Notes under the pieces: generated by a model
What the model was told of the DNA's origin: nothing
Database searches by the model: none
Seen by the model: only the letters and a program-made list of their open reading frames with translations
Made by a program: the position numbers and the translations under genes
Shown: positions 1 to 8,425 of the stretch, in pieces
Position numbering within the stretch: position 1 is the stretch's first letter
Layout: every line of letters begins with the position of its first letter
Source: Fen-1258 sp964595365
GTDB taxonomy: Bacteria > Bacteroidota > Ignavibacteria > Ignavibacteriales > Melioribacteraceae
DNA length: 50,723 nucleotides
Direction: 5' to 3'
NCBI GenBank assembly: GCA_964595365.1
Contig: CAZQQC010000006.1
Coordinates: forward strand, 1 to 50,723

Positions 1-307
1 AACGAAACTGCATCATCGCTATGATGATTTACAAAAACAATGCGCCAAAAATCAATAGTGTTTTTCTTCCAAGAATATCAGAAAGAATTCCGGAAGGAAA
101 TTTTATAAATATGCCGGTGATAGTAGAAGCGGCAACAATCAAACCGATAAGTCCCGGTTTAGCCCCCAAACTTTTTGCGTAAAGAGGAATAATAGGAGAA
201 CGCGAAAGCGCATAACTGAAATAAAAAAAGAATGCCGATGAAGAAAGAATTTTGTAATTCGATTTTGCTTCGATCATTTTCGGCATTCCTAATCGAGATT
301 TGTTCAC
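1..307 (-). pseudogene. MFS transporter, N-terminal part, interrupted by an early stop
   Basis: The frame encodes the first 92 residues of a major facilitator superfamily transporter. Two hydrophobic helices flank the motif-A-like loop GILSDILGRKT, which is characteristic of the family. The family is normally about 400 residues, but an in-frame TAA lies at 29-31. The same frame then continues with hydrophobic codons (IIIAMMQFR) to the window edge, so the gene is either nonsense-mutated or carries a sequence error. The furthest start is a GTG at 305-307 that overlaps the receptor stop as GTGA. An ATG at 277 preceded by AGGA is an alternative. It is the last gene of the minus-strand ChrB operon, so its substrate may be the solute handled there (inference). 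Confidence 0.6.
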
Positions 308-2748
308 TGACCGTTATCGTACTGCAGCGATTGATCTTTGGACTTCTGCTTGCTCTGACCGAAGTGATATATGAATCCAAAGAAAATTACTTTTGAATCT
401 CTGATAGCAAAAGCATTCTGGGTTAAGTAATTTGTATTCAGTTCCGATTTTCTGTTTAGAGTTCGAAATGCATCGGAGACAGTTGCAATCAGAGAAATCT
501 TTTTGTTAAAAAGATCTTGCCGAAATCCAAAATTGAAAATGTAATTTGGCTGCACTTCTCCTTGCGGCGTCAATCGTTTCGATTGATAGTTTGAGTTAAT
601 CTGAATCATAGTGGATTTCGATAAATTTATATTGCAGTTCAAATTTCCGCTCCATGATACACTCGATTTTCTGCTGCTGTAACCTAAATTCGATGCATCT
701 ATTTCTTCATAGAAAACATTGGCGCTCGCATTTAAGTTGAAGATATTCCAAAGATTCGCAGTTGCTGCTATTTCCAAGCCGCCGGAACTATCATTTAACA
801 AATTTACCTGCGTGGTCAACAATGTCGAATCGTTTAACGCGGTAGTAATAGAAGTAAATCCGTTAACGCGATTCCTATAAAAAATGCTTGGAACGAGAGT
901 AACAAAATCATTTTGAAATTGATAACCCAGTTCGAATGAATGAATATATTCCGGTTTCAGATTTGGATTGCCCGCGCGAAGACTTCTCGGATTTTGATAT
1001 TCCGGGAAAGGATTTAAATCTCCTCCGTTCGGACGATTAACTCTTAAGCTGTAGTTAAGAAGTATTTCATTCAGTTCGTTGAATTTGTATGCAAGATGCA
1101 GCGTAGGATATACTCTGAAGTAATTTTGTGACACAGAGATATTTTTCGTCAGCAGATCGGAAGTGATGAATGCCTGCTCGGCACGCAATCCGCCCAAGAA
1201 ATTAAACGCGCCAAATGATCTTTCGTACATTCCGTATAAAGCATGAATATTTCCGTGATAAATGTAGTGATTGGTCAGCGACGTATCGGTTACTAACGTT
1301 TGCCGTGTTTCATCAAAATAATTACCGGTAAATGGATAATCGTCTTTATTGAAATAGCCGTCATAACCTAACTCCAAAACTTCTGTTGAATCTATTTTAT
1401 AATGATAATCTATGGTTGCATTAATTTTATCGTTGAATTGATTTATCTTCCGGTTATCGTAAGCCGGCGAAACGACGGGGTAATAAAAAATATTTGTAAA
1501 GCGATTGTCTTCTTCATCGAATAAGTGCGAAGCATTGAATTCGACGCGCAATGTGTGATCTTCACCGGCAAAGTTGTGCTGCCAATACGCGGTTCCGCTT
1601 GTAACCGCCGTTTGGTCGTAATCGATTCTTCGACGATCATAATTGCTTGTAACTTTGGAAAAGTTATCTCTAAAAATATAATGAGCAGTATCGGTGCTAG
1701 TATAACCTCTGCGTCGTAGATTTCCGGTTACTCCGAAAATGTTTTGCCTGTCAAGATGGTAATCAAAGCCGAGAGTCGCAAAGTGGGAATAAGGACGTGC
1801 AAAGGCATGACTGTTTTGATAATAGTAGTTGTAAAGATTAGTAGTCGGATCAAGCTGCACGCGCGATTCATTTGAATAAGTGTTTCGTTCATCTTTTCGA
1901 TAACTGTACGTCCCAAAAATGTTGAATCCGTTTATTTGATAGTTGCCGCTCGCATTAAAATTATATCTGGAACTGTTGCCTATGCTACCGCCGAAATTTC
2001 CGTTGAGCCCGACATTAGCGTCTCTTTTCAACACAATGTTTATCATTCCGGAAGTTCCGTCGGGTTTGTACTTAGCCGAAGGATTTGTGATCACTTCTAT
2101 TTTATCAACCGAGCTTGCAGGAATTTGCTGGAGAAGATCAGAGCTTCCGCTTGACAACATAGGCGAAGGTTTTCCGTCTATCAAAATCTGTACAATGGAA
2201 GAACCGCGCAAACTGACAACGCCGTCAACATCAACTTGTATGGAAGGAATATTTCGCAGCAGATCGCTGACTGTTCCGGTTTTGCTTAGGATGTCTTGCT
2301 GAACATTATAAACTTTCCGATCGATTGCATTCTTGAAAAGCATTTTTTGAGAAGTGACAGTAACTTCATTTAGTTTTACCGGAGTTTCACATAACAAAAT
2401 TATTCCGGCATCGAATGAAGAATGTTTAGAATCCAACTTGAAAGAGGGAGATTTTTTTTCTACATAACCAATCATCGAACTTTTTAAGAAGTATTCACCG
2501 AATGGAATGTTGCCGATAATAAATTTTCCTTTGCTATCAGTAGTAGTTCCGGTAACAGCAACGCTGTCTCTTGATCGAATCAAAGAAACAGTAGCAAACT
2601 CAAGAGGAGTGTTCGCATTAATTGTTTTTACTATTCCTGAAATCGTTCCTAAATTATTTCCTTGAGCAAGAAGTATGTTTGAGACGAAAAGAAAGCTTGC
2701 AAAAAAAATATAAAGCTGAGATGTGAGATGAATAGTTCTCTTAATCAT
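304..2748 (-). CDS. TonB-dependent-receptor-like outer membrane beta-barrel protein
   Basis: An 814-residue outer membrane protein. Residues 1-29 are a signal peptide ending LLAQ. Residues 34-125 form a carboxypeptidase-regulatory-like domain (GTISGIVKT, TTTDSKGKFIIGNIPFGEY). About 145-245 is a plug domain (NIPSIQVDVDGVVSLRG, ILIDGKPSP, IEVITNPSAKY), and the rest is a large barrel ending in aromatic strands (FGFIYHF). This is the layout of the Bacteroidota outer-membrane-protein beta-barrel family (OMP_b-brl_3). It presumably moves a ligand across the outer membrane. Its ATG shares one base with the stop of the upstream gene (TAATG), and its own stop overlaps the MFS start, so the three are translationally coupled. 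The ligand cannot be read from sequence. Confidence 0.85.
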   Translation of the reverse strand: MIKRTIHLTSQLYIFFASFLFVSNILLAQGNNLGTISGIVKTINANTPLEFATVSLIRSRDSVAVTGTTTDSKGKFIIGNIPFGEYFLKSSMIGYVEKKSPSFKLDSKHSSFDAGIILLCETPVKLNEVTVTSQKMLFKNAIDRKVYNVQQDILSKTGTVSDLLRNIPSIQVDVDGVVSLRGSSIVQILIDGKPSPMLSSGSSDLLQQIPASSVDKIEVITNPSAKYKPDGTSGMINIVLKRDANVGLNGNFGGSIGNSSRYNFNASGNYQINGFNIFGTYSYRKDERNTYSNESRVQLDPTTNLYNYYYQNSHAFARPYSHFATLGFDYHLDRQNIFGVTGNLRRRGYTSTDTAHYIFRDNFSKVTSNYDRRRIDYDQTAVTSGTAYWQHNFAGEDHTLRVEFNASHLFDEEDNRFTNIFYYPVVSPAYDNRKINQFNDKINATIDYHYKIDSTEVLELGYDGYFNKDDYPFTGNYFDETRQTLVTDTSLTNHYIYHGNIHALYGMYERSFGAFNFLGGLRAEQAFITSDLLTKNISVSQNYFRVYPTLHLAYKFNELNEILLNYSLRVNRPNGGDLNPFPEYQNPRSLRAGNPNLKPEYIHSFELGYQFQNDFVTLVPSIFYRNRVNGFTSITTALNDSTLLTTQVNLLNDSSGGLEIAATANLWNIFNLNASANVFYEEIDASNLGYSSRKSSVSWSGNLNCNINLSKSTMIQINSNYQSKRLTPQGEVQPNYIFNFGFRQDLFNKKISLIATVSDAFRTLNRKSELNTNYLTQNAFAIRDSKVIFFGFIYHFGQSKQKSKDQSLQYDNGQ

Positions 2749-3413
2749 TAATTAAGTTCCTTCATCATCAAGTCATCAAAAAGAATGTAAGAATCGGCTT
2801 TAGTCCATAACCCAATCTTACCGGGATAAGTAAATGTTTTATCTTGAACATCAAACAGCTTCTTGCCGTTGTATAGAACGGTGAACAAATCATCTTTAGC
2901 AACGATTTTCAATTCGTGCCAGATACCGGGAGGCACTTTTGTTTTCACGCCGTAAGTTCTTCCTTTACCGAATAAGGGAAGATCAATTCTTTTCCCTTTT
3001 TTAACTTTGTAAAGAACAACATTATCTTCCAAAGCATTTGCACGAACTATGTAGTAGTTGTCTTTATCTCTGTATCTCCAGACAATTCCCGCCGCTTGAT
3101 CGCCTTCACCTTTTACAGTTTTGAACTTAACGCTGACCTCGACATTTCTTGCAGAGAAATTATTGTAGATACAAATTGGAAAACGATAATCGGTTTCATC
3201 CATATCCGTTTGTGCAAGAACGTTTGGTTTTGATGGTGCAGAATCATCTTTCATAACAATCCAATTACCAATTTTTCCTTTGCCTGTAAGTGCAGTTGTA
3301 AATCCATTCGGCGCTTTTCCAATTTCATCTTTATCGAAAGAAACCGTTTGTGAGTAAATGAACTGGGAAGTAAGTATGAAGAATATTACCATTGACCATA
3401 AATATTGATTCAT
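2748..3413 (-). CDS. secreted DUF1080/LamG-like beta-sandwich protein
   Basis: A 221-residue exported protein with a signal peptide at residues 1-21 (ending FIYSQ). The body reads as a concanavalin-like jelly roll of the DUF1080 (3-keto-disaccharide hydrolase-like) type: GNWIVMKDDSAPSKPNVLAQ, AAGIVWRYRDKDNYYIVRAN, VPPGIWHELKIV, GKIGLWTKADS and a final FDDL strand. Such domains bind or hydrolyse carbohydrates in some families, but no catalytic assignment is possible here. It lies between the DUF1259 protein and the receptor and shares its stop base with the receptor start. A periplasmic or surface binding role for the solute handled by this operon is inference. Confidence 0.7.
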   Translation of the reverse strand: MNQYLWSMVIFFILTSQFIYSQTVSFDKDEIGKAPNGFTTALTGKGKIGNWIVMKDDSAPSKPNVLAQTDMDETDYRFPICIYNNFSARNVEVSVKFKTVKGEGDQAAGIVWRYRDKDNYYIVRANALEDNVVLYKVKKGKRIDLPLFGKGRTYGVKTKVPPGIWHELKIVAKDDLFTVLYNGKKLFDVQDKTFTYPGKIGLWTKADSYILFDDLMMKELN

Positions 3414-3465
3414 AACTATCCTTATTAAGGAATGTTGTTGTTAATTAGTTAATTGTTGTATGATA

Positions 3466-4335
3466 TTATTTTCCAACCATGTTAGTTTTCATAATTGCTG
3501 CTTTCAATCCGGCAGCTAATTTTACAGGATCATCGTTTGCCCAGAAATGCATGAAGTATAATTTCGGCTGCTCGGTAATCATGTGCGTGTGAAGTGCAGT
3601 AACAATTATGCCGGTATGTGTCAACGCTTCTTCAACAGGTTGAACCTCATTTGCAAGCAAGACAAAGTCGCCGGTTATGATTGCATTATCTCCGACTTTC
3701 TGAAAATTAATTGAAATTGCTGTTCCTATAATTGGCGGTAACGTCATTCCACTTTCTTTTATTTTTTCTTTTCGCGGAACACCAAAAGAAATTATATCTC
3801 CGTTCTTTGTTCCGGTAAGTCCTATTGCGTCTTCAACTTTGGACCAATCAACTTGAATCGCGTTGTTAGATTGAGATGGATTTGAAATTAGTGTGCCGGT
3901 TAACGTCAGAGCGCTTTTAATTTTCTCAGCCATCTGTTCTGCATTGCCGTCAGCCTCGATGTGTGTGTAAATTATTTTTGGTTTTTCCGTCAGAAGATGA
4001 TTGTGAATGGCGGTTATATAAATGCCGTTGCTGATGAGATCTGGAATTACTTTTACTGCTTCGTCTTCAAGAAGAACTAAATCTCCCATAACCATTGTAT
4101 TACCCATCATAGTCTGAAATGCGACCCATGATGTTAGTGCAAACGGCGCATCAATTTTTATATCTCCTACTTGTACGTTAAGATCAGTGCGGGGGAAATT
4201 GAATCGAATGATATTATCTTTGATGATTCCTTTCTTCTCGAATATTTTTTCTACTCCTGACCAATCTATGGCTTGAGAAAAAACATAAGATGCGAACGAG
4301 AAGAAAACGATACATATAAGAACTATTTTTTTCAT
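3466..4335 (-). CDS. DUF1259 (LppY/LpqO-like) exported protein with two tandem domains
   Basis: A 289-residue protein with a signal peptide at residues 1-20 (SYVFSQ). It contains two copies of the DUF1259 fold. The first (about 22-150) has VMGDLVLLEDEA, ITAIHNHLLTEKPKIIYTHI. The second (about 160-287) has ITGDFVLLANEV, VTALHTHMITEQPKLYFMHF. The paired His residues in both halves (IHNHLL, LHTHMI) look like metal- or oxyanion-binding positions, but the biochemistry of the family is not established. A purine-rich AGAAAGG precedes the ATG. It follows chrB in the same operon, with a 55-base gap, so it may be an exported partner of the chromate-type stress response. Confidence 0.8.
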   Translation of the reverse strand: MKKIVLICIVFFSFASYVFSQAIDWSGVEKIFEKKGIIKDNIIRFNFPRTDLNVQVGDIKIDAPFALTSWVAFQTMMGNTMVMGDLVLLEDEAVKVIPDLISNGIYITAIHNHLLTEKPKIIYTHIEADGNAEQMAEKIKSALTLTGTLISNPSQSNNAIQVDWSKVEDAIGLTGTKNGDIISFGVPRKEKIKESGMTLPPIIGTAISINFQKVGDNAIITGDFVLLANEVQPVEEALTHTGIIVTALHTHMITEQPKLYFMHFWANDDPVKLAAGLKAAIMKTNMVGK

Positions 4336-4390
4336 AACTACCTTTCTAAATATTTTATGAAATCGACGAATGAAGAATTCTTAGGCATTT

Positions 4391-5353
4391 TTATTTAGCT
4401 GAAAAGTATTTGTAAAGAGCGTTTAAAATCTCAGAACCGAGTTTTAACGTTTCGTAATCATTTTTTGTCGACGATGAGATTGAACGAATTACCAAATCCA
4501 AGCCGTTGATTTCGGATCGTCCGAATTTTTGATCTTTGAGATCGATATCATGGACTATCTCGGAAATCTCACGAAGCGCCCTGTCTTTTATGTTGAACGA
4601 TTTCAGAAGCGTTTCGAAAGTGCAGTTATCCCCTTGATGGGTGAAATCTCCGTTTACTGAATCGAACTTAATTGCATTTGCGGGCAGCTTATTCTCATCG
4701 GCAAAAACAAATTTCGCTTTCTTATCGATGAATGTTTTTATAAGCCATGCAGAGCAAACGCGATCAATATGAATGTTCTTTCTTGTTGCCCAGGTTTTGT
4801 TTTGATAATCCTTAATCGGATGTGAAATTATTTTTGATTCAGTTTGGCCTACGGATTGAATCGAGCTCAACAAATGCAAAATCTCATCGATCTTTTTCTC
4901 AACCACTCTTGCATTGGAAGATTTGAAAAAATCAATTTTCGTTAGATCGGAAAATTCTTCTGCTACCTGTTTGGCTTCTTTGGATATTTTCCTATGTGCC
5001 GATTGATCTGTCTTAAGTAATGAACCAAGAGTTTTGGTCTGTAGAATTAATGCGTCGGCTTTCTTTAACAAATTCTGAAATTCTTCTGTGAGATTTAAGA
5101 TGAACAAGTTTTTGAGTTCCTTTTCTTCGGCATCATTATTTGTCTCGGTAACGAATACAGATGCCTCGCCTTTTGAATCATTGATTTCTCTGCAGAGCCA
5201 CTGGAAATCTTCCAATCGTTCTTTATCGTAAGGCAAGACATAAACTGAATTCCGATAGAGAACCGCGCCAAGTTTTTTTGTGAGCCGCCATATTTTAACT
5301 CTCTCGCGGGAGTTGGAAGTTTGGATTTGGTGCACTAAGAATAACCATTTCAT
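4391..5353 (-). CDS. chrB: ChrB-like chromate resistance/regulatory protein
   Basis: A 320-residue cytoplasmic protein with the two-part ChrB layout. The N-terminal domain (about 1-80) has LFLVHQIQTSNSRERVKIWR and SVYVLPYDKE. A helical linker rich in Lys and Glu follows (about 80-165). The C-terminal ChrB domain (about 170-318) has ATRKNIHIDRVCSAWLIKTF, FVFADE, GDFTHQGDNCTFETLL and IVHDIDLKD. In characterised systems ChrB senses chromate and controls the chrA efflux gene. Here no chrA is visible, and the downstream genes encode exported proteins, a receptor and an MFS carrier. It is the first gene of the operon, and a palindrome overlaps its promoter. Autoregulation is inference. Confidence 0.8.
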   Translation of the reverse strand: MKWLFLVHQIQTSNSRERVKIWRLTKKLGAVLYRNSVYVLPYDKERLEDFQWLCREINDSKGEASVFVTETNNDAEEKELKNLFILNLTEEFQNLLKKADALILQTKTLGSLLKTDQSAHRKISKEAKQVAEEFSDLTKIDFFKSSNARVVEKKIDEILHLLSSIQSVGQTESKIISHPIKDYQNKTWATRKNIHIDRVCSAWLIKTFIDKKAKFVFADENKLPANAIKFDSVNGDFTHQGDNCTFETLLKSFNIKDRALREISEIVHDIDLKDQKFGRSEINGLDLVIRSISSSTKNDYETLKLGSEILNALYKYFSAK

Positions 5354-5376
5354 AATTATGTAATAATCGTTATTAA

Positions 5377-5413
5377 TTGTAACAAATATTACAAAATCTT
5401 AATTTAACTGCAA
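5377..5413 (-). promoter_or_regulatory. chrB operon promoter with overlapping operator palindrome
   Basis: Reading the minus strand, TTGCAG (5408-5413) and TAATAT (5386-5391) are 16 bases apart, a plausible sigma-70 type promoter 30-60 bases upstream of the chrB ATG. The palindrome TTGTAA-N6-TTACAA occupies 5377-5394, covering the -10 box and the expected start point. That placement suits a repressor. The half-site resembles Crp/Fnr-family sites, but ChrB itself could be the ligand-responsive repressor. There is no clear Shine-Dalgarno before the ATG. Confidence 0.5.
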
Positions 5414-6003
5414 ATGGGAAAATAGCACATATAAGAGTTGGGTCTAGTTATCAATGTTAATAGCTGGAAATGCCTCCTATGTATAAATGCTCCTATAATG
5501 CAATTTATTTTGGGAAGCAGTAGTTAATTTTTTAAATAAATCTTTTGGGAATTAGCACTGTCTCCAAGCAAATACATAGCTCCTCCACGCCTAGTTGAAT
5601 GCCATCTAGATTATAAAGATCCAATGAAATCGTTTTAATTTCCTTACCATTATATCGATAAATGATTTGATTCTTTATAATCTTATTCATTCACTACATT
5701 GAAGACGATTTAAAGTACTACTTACCTTGTCCTGTGGAAATGCAAGATTATCGATTCTGTTTTGTTTCCGTACCGGCTTGGTTCTGATCCAAATCGGAAA
5801 GGATGTACTATTCCGAAAAATGCCGCTTCAACGAATGGTTTTGACCAGCCTCGGCTAAACATCGAGTTAAGGCGGGAAATGCCAGTGGTTATGTGTCTGC
5901 TTCATTGACTCATTCGGAAAATGAATGCTGAAGCGGAAGAAATTTTCAGAGAATTAAGAATAAAACATACTCACGGACTTGCCGTGAATATGTTCCCGAA
6001 TCG
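5414..6003. other. gene-poor spacer between chrB and the recombinase remnant
   Basis: No convincing gene is visible. A 52-codon minus-strand frame at 5532-5690 (starting MNKIIKNQIIY, ending LIPKRFI) is open but has no Shine-Dalgarno and no recognisable domain. I treat it as a weak candidate only. The stretch from about 5750 to 6000 has a mixed, junk-like composition and abuts the decayed recombinase, so it may be the scar of an old insertion. Confidence 0.35.
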
Positions 6004-6753
6004 TTACAATAAATTTACCGCATCTCTCAAATTTTGCTGCTGGAGGTGGCTATAAATTTGTGTTGTAGAAAGTTCTTCGTGGCCAAGTAATTCTTTCACA
6101 ACATAAAGAGAAACTCCATGTTGGACCAACAGCGAAGCAAAAGAATGTCGTAATGTGTGGAAGTGAATTTTATAATATAGCCCAGCAGCACTTACCGTCT
6201 TTTTGAATTTTTTACTAACGAAATCTTCGTTCAACTTAATCTCATCTGTTCGAATAAAAACATAATCATCATTAGTGCTGCTGAAAATTTTTTTTGGAAA
6301 TCTTTTCACAAATAAATTTTTCAATGATTGATTCATTGGAATAATTCTTTCTTTTTTACTTTTGGTTGTAACTGTATCCGAACATTGAATTGCAATTTGA
6401 TTTTGATTTATATCAATCCAACACCATTTCATGTTGACGAGCACGCTAAGACACCTTCCGGTATAAAACGCGGTGAAGAATAAATTTCTTAGATATTCTT
6501 CTTTTGTCTTTTCAAGAATTAATTGCAATTCATTTTCAGAAATGAAAACAGGAAATGACTTCGCAATTTTTGGAGATTTGATTTTCTTCAAGGGATTTTC
6601 CGAAATATAATTCCAAAGGACAGCTTTACAGAAAACAGCCTTAAGTTGTTCTATCTTCAATTCATTTTTTATAGCTGTTTTTAGTAAATGCAATTTTTTG
6701 TGATTACCTATACGATGCAAGCATGGTTCTATTTCCAACAACATTATTGCCAC
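6004..6753 (-). pseudogene. decayed tyrosine recombinase (phage integrase family)
   Basis: A 249-codon frame covering the C-terminal catalytic domain of a XerC/D-like tyrosine recombinase plus a damaged N-terminal SAM-like part. The box II residues are present: HTLRHSFASLLVQHG gives His and Arg, LLGHEELSTTQIYSH gives the late His and the Tyr nucleophile. Box I is damaged: where the family has TG-x-R-x-S-E, this frame reads TGRCLSVL, so the catalytic Arg and the following Glu are both displaced or lost. The usual length is about 300 residues. The 5' end runs straight into an IS end at 6764, which suggests the gene was cut by the insertion and then decayed. An active enzyme is unlikely. Confidence 0.7.
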
Positions 6754-6763
6754 CCATCGGGCT

Positions 6764-7078
6764 TGTACTGCACTTCCAAAGTCAAGACAAGGTTATAGAA
6801 AAAGAGCAGAGACATTTTAGAGCTGCTTTTTTAAGATTTAGTTGTTTAATAAAATCGACCGGGCTTATGTTTCCCCAAGTTGAATGAGGATATTCATTGT
6901 TGTAAAATGTCAAAAAATTTTCCACTGCTTTCAATGTTGGCAGCAAGAAAATTTAGTGCAAGGCACAGAGATACTCCGATTCGCGGAGTTTATCCTGGTT
7001 GGCGGGACTTATTTCCGTTTCCCTGCGCCCTTCCTTTTCTCTACTTTACCCATGTGTCATATTTGGGAAGTGCAGCAT
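6764..7078 (-). mobile_element. internally deleted IS (IS3-like) with both terminal repeats
   Basis: Two inverted ends face each other. The minus strand reads GGAAGTGCAGTACA at the end near 6764, immediately after a transposase stop codon. The other end, near 7062-7078, reads TGCTGCACTTCCCAAA. The shared core is CTGCACTTCC(C)AAA in opposite orientation. Ends beginning TGTACTG are typical of the IS3/IS150 group. Only about 315 bases separate the ends, against 1.2-1.5 kb for an intact element, and only the transposase tail remains inside. No target-site duplication could be recognised. Confidence 0.5.
6782..6952 (-). pseudogene. C-terminal tail of a DDE (rve-type) transposase
   Basis: A 56-codon frame not opened by a start codon reads AVENFLTFYNNEYPHSTWG followed by NISPVDFIKQ. 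This matches the C-terminal signature of IS3-like integrase-core transposases, in which a YN-x(4)-PH-x(2)-G motif follows the last catalytic Glu. A stop codon at 6953-6955 bounds it upstream, and the sequence beyond is unrelated, so the catalytic core is deleted. The stop at 6782-6784 lies directly beside the inverted repeat, as in intact IS3 elements. Confidence 0.6.
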
Positions 7079-7822
7079 ACCCCATTTTTTCTATCTACCC
7101 GAGACTTTTTTCTGTTTCTATCGCAGGTTTGAGAGCTAATTGAAATTTCTAAAAAAATATGAACGATTTAAAACTTTTTTGGTAATAGAGTTGTTAGTAA
7201 GATAATGTTACGCAATAAGGAATTTTTGAATTGCCACGACCTTTAGGTTTTGGATTGAAATCTGAAATCGTATTTGCGGTTTTGGCAGCATTTCAATCTG
7301 CTTTTGGGCTAAAGCCCATAATTTTTCGGGTTTAATTTTTCCCCGACATAAATGTCGGGGCTATTCAATACAAGCTTTTGCGTAAGATGGGTTAGTAAGT
7401 AAGCTAAGGTAATGATTAAAGGTTATCGAAACCTCCCTTTGGAAAAGACTTAAAAGAAAGAAAGTAAATCGATTACAGTCTACGATTAGAAATCAGGTAT
7501 AAAAACCATTTGCTTTTATTAAACTAGTTTTGAGTTATAATAGATGCAGCTATTATGACCTTCAACGAGACATGTTCTAATTTATTTTTGCAGCTTTAAT
7601 TTACAACATATAAAGGATGGTTACTCGACTGCTTGATGATTTGAACGATAGAATAGAATCCCGAATAACCTGGAATTCAAATCAATATTAACGCAACAAT
7701 ATTTTAATGAACTTTTTTTCTAAAATTCAAAAGAAATGAAAAATCTTTTAGCTTATCCATTAAACATATTTTTTAGATGTTTCATAAAAATAAACTCATA
7801 ATTAGTATAAAGGAAAAACAAA
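7079..7822. other. non-coding stretch upstream of the copper module
   Basis: No gene of useful length is visible on either strand. Two short stop-free frames at 6880-7143 cross the IS remnant and have no coding character. The stretch contains the REP-like hairpin pair at 7305-7360. A TATAAT at 7535-7540 might serve the DUF3347 gene, but no well-spaced -35 box accompanies it. An AAAGGAAAAACAAA leader just before 7823 supplies the ribosome binding site of the next gene. Confidence 0.5.
7305..7360. repeat. pair of REP-like hairpins
   Basis: Two palindromes lie 22 bases apart. The first is TGGGCT-AA-AGCCCA at 7305-7318. The second is CCCCGACAT-AA-ATGTCGGGG at 7341-7360, with perfect 9-base arms and a 2-base loop. 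Tight palindromes of this kind are typical of dispersed repetitive extragenic elements, and a RAYT-type transposase of the sort that moves such elements lies at 46014. The pair is too far from a gene end to be an obvious terminator. Confidence 0.5.
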
Positions 7823-8425
7823 ATGAAAAACATTCTCGTGGTTATCTTGCTTGCTTTGGTTTTTACAGTACATTCGAGCACCTCATCAATTGCTCAGGAA
7901 AAAAATGAGCATCAACACAAAAATGAAAAAACCGGTCTTAACACAAAGCAAGACACAGCACCAACTTCACAAATTGTGGACGGAAAGGTTGCAGCATCAA
8001 TCAAGGAAATAGTAGAACATTATCTGCAGCTTAAAAACGCTTTAGTAAATGACAATTCAAAAAATGCAGCTGCAACAGGTAAAGAAATGGTTGCTGTATT
8101 TGATAAGCTGGATAAAAATTCCTTAAGCCCCGATCAAAAGAAATTTTTTGAAGATATAGAAGAGGATGCCAGGGAACAAGCCGAGCACATAAGTGACAAT
8201 GCCGGCAAGTTAGATCATCAGCGGGAACATTTTGATATGCTTAGTATCGATATTTACGATTTGGTAAAAAAATCTGGTGCCGGACAGGTGCTATATAAGG
8301 TAGTTTGCTCTATGTACAATGATAAAAAAGGAGCATTTTGGTTAAGTGAATCAAAAACCATAAAAAATCCTTATTATGGCAAAAAAATGCTTAACTGCGG
8401 AACGGTTGAAGAAGAAATAAAATGA
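7823..8425 (+). CDS. exported DUF3347 protein
   Basis: A 200-residue protein with a signal peptide (residues 1-24, ending SIAQ), then a low-complexity segment rich in His, Lys and Glu (about 25-50). The DUF3347 domain covers about 55-198: VEHYLQLKNALVNDN, REHFDMLSIDIYDLVKKSG, VVCSMYNDKKGAFWLSESK and NPYYGKKMLNCG. DUF3347 occurs in Bacteroidota periplasmic proteins and beside or within CusB-type copper efflux adaptors. The conserved Cys, Met and His residues fit copper handling. It starts a three-gene plus-strand unit with a heme-binding protein and a multicopper oxidase, and its stop overlaps the next ATG (ATGA). Confidence 0.8.
   Translation: MKNILVVILLALVFTVHSSTSSIAQEKNEHQHKNEKTGLNTKQDTAPTSQIVDGKVAASIKEIVEHYLQLKNALVNDNSKNAAATGKEMVAVFDKLDKNSLSPDQKKFFEDIEEDAREQAEHISDNAGKLDHQREHFDMLSIDIYDLVKKSGAGQVLYKVVCSMYNDKKGAFWLSESKTIKNPYYGKKMLNCGTVEEEIK

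Noticed and set aside
5750..6003. Possible integron attC-like site beside the tyrosine recombinase
   Set aside because: No RYYYAAC / GTTRRRY pair with the right spacing is visible, the recombinase lacks an IntI-specific segment that I can recognise, and the sequence looks like scar DNA.
6880..7143. Two overlapping plus-strand frames of 80-90 codons
   Set aside because: They cross the IS remnant and its terminal repeat on the opposite strand and have no domain or ribosome binding site.
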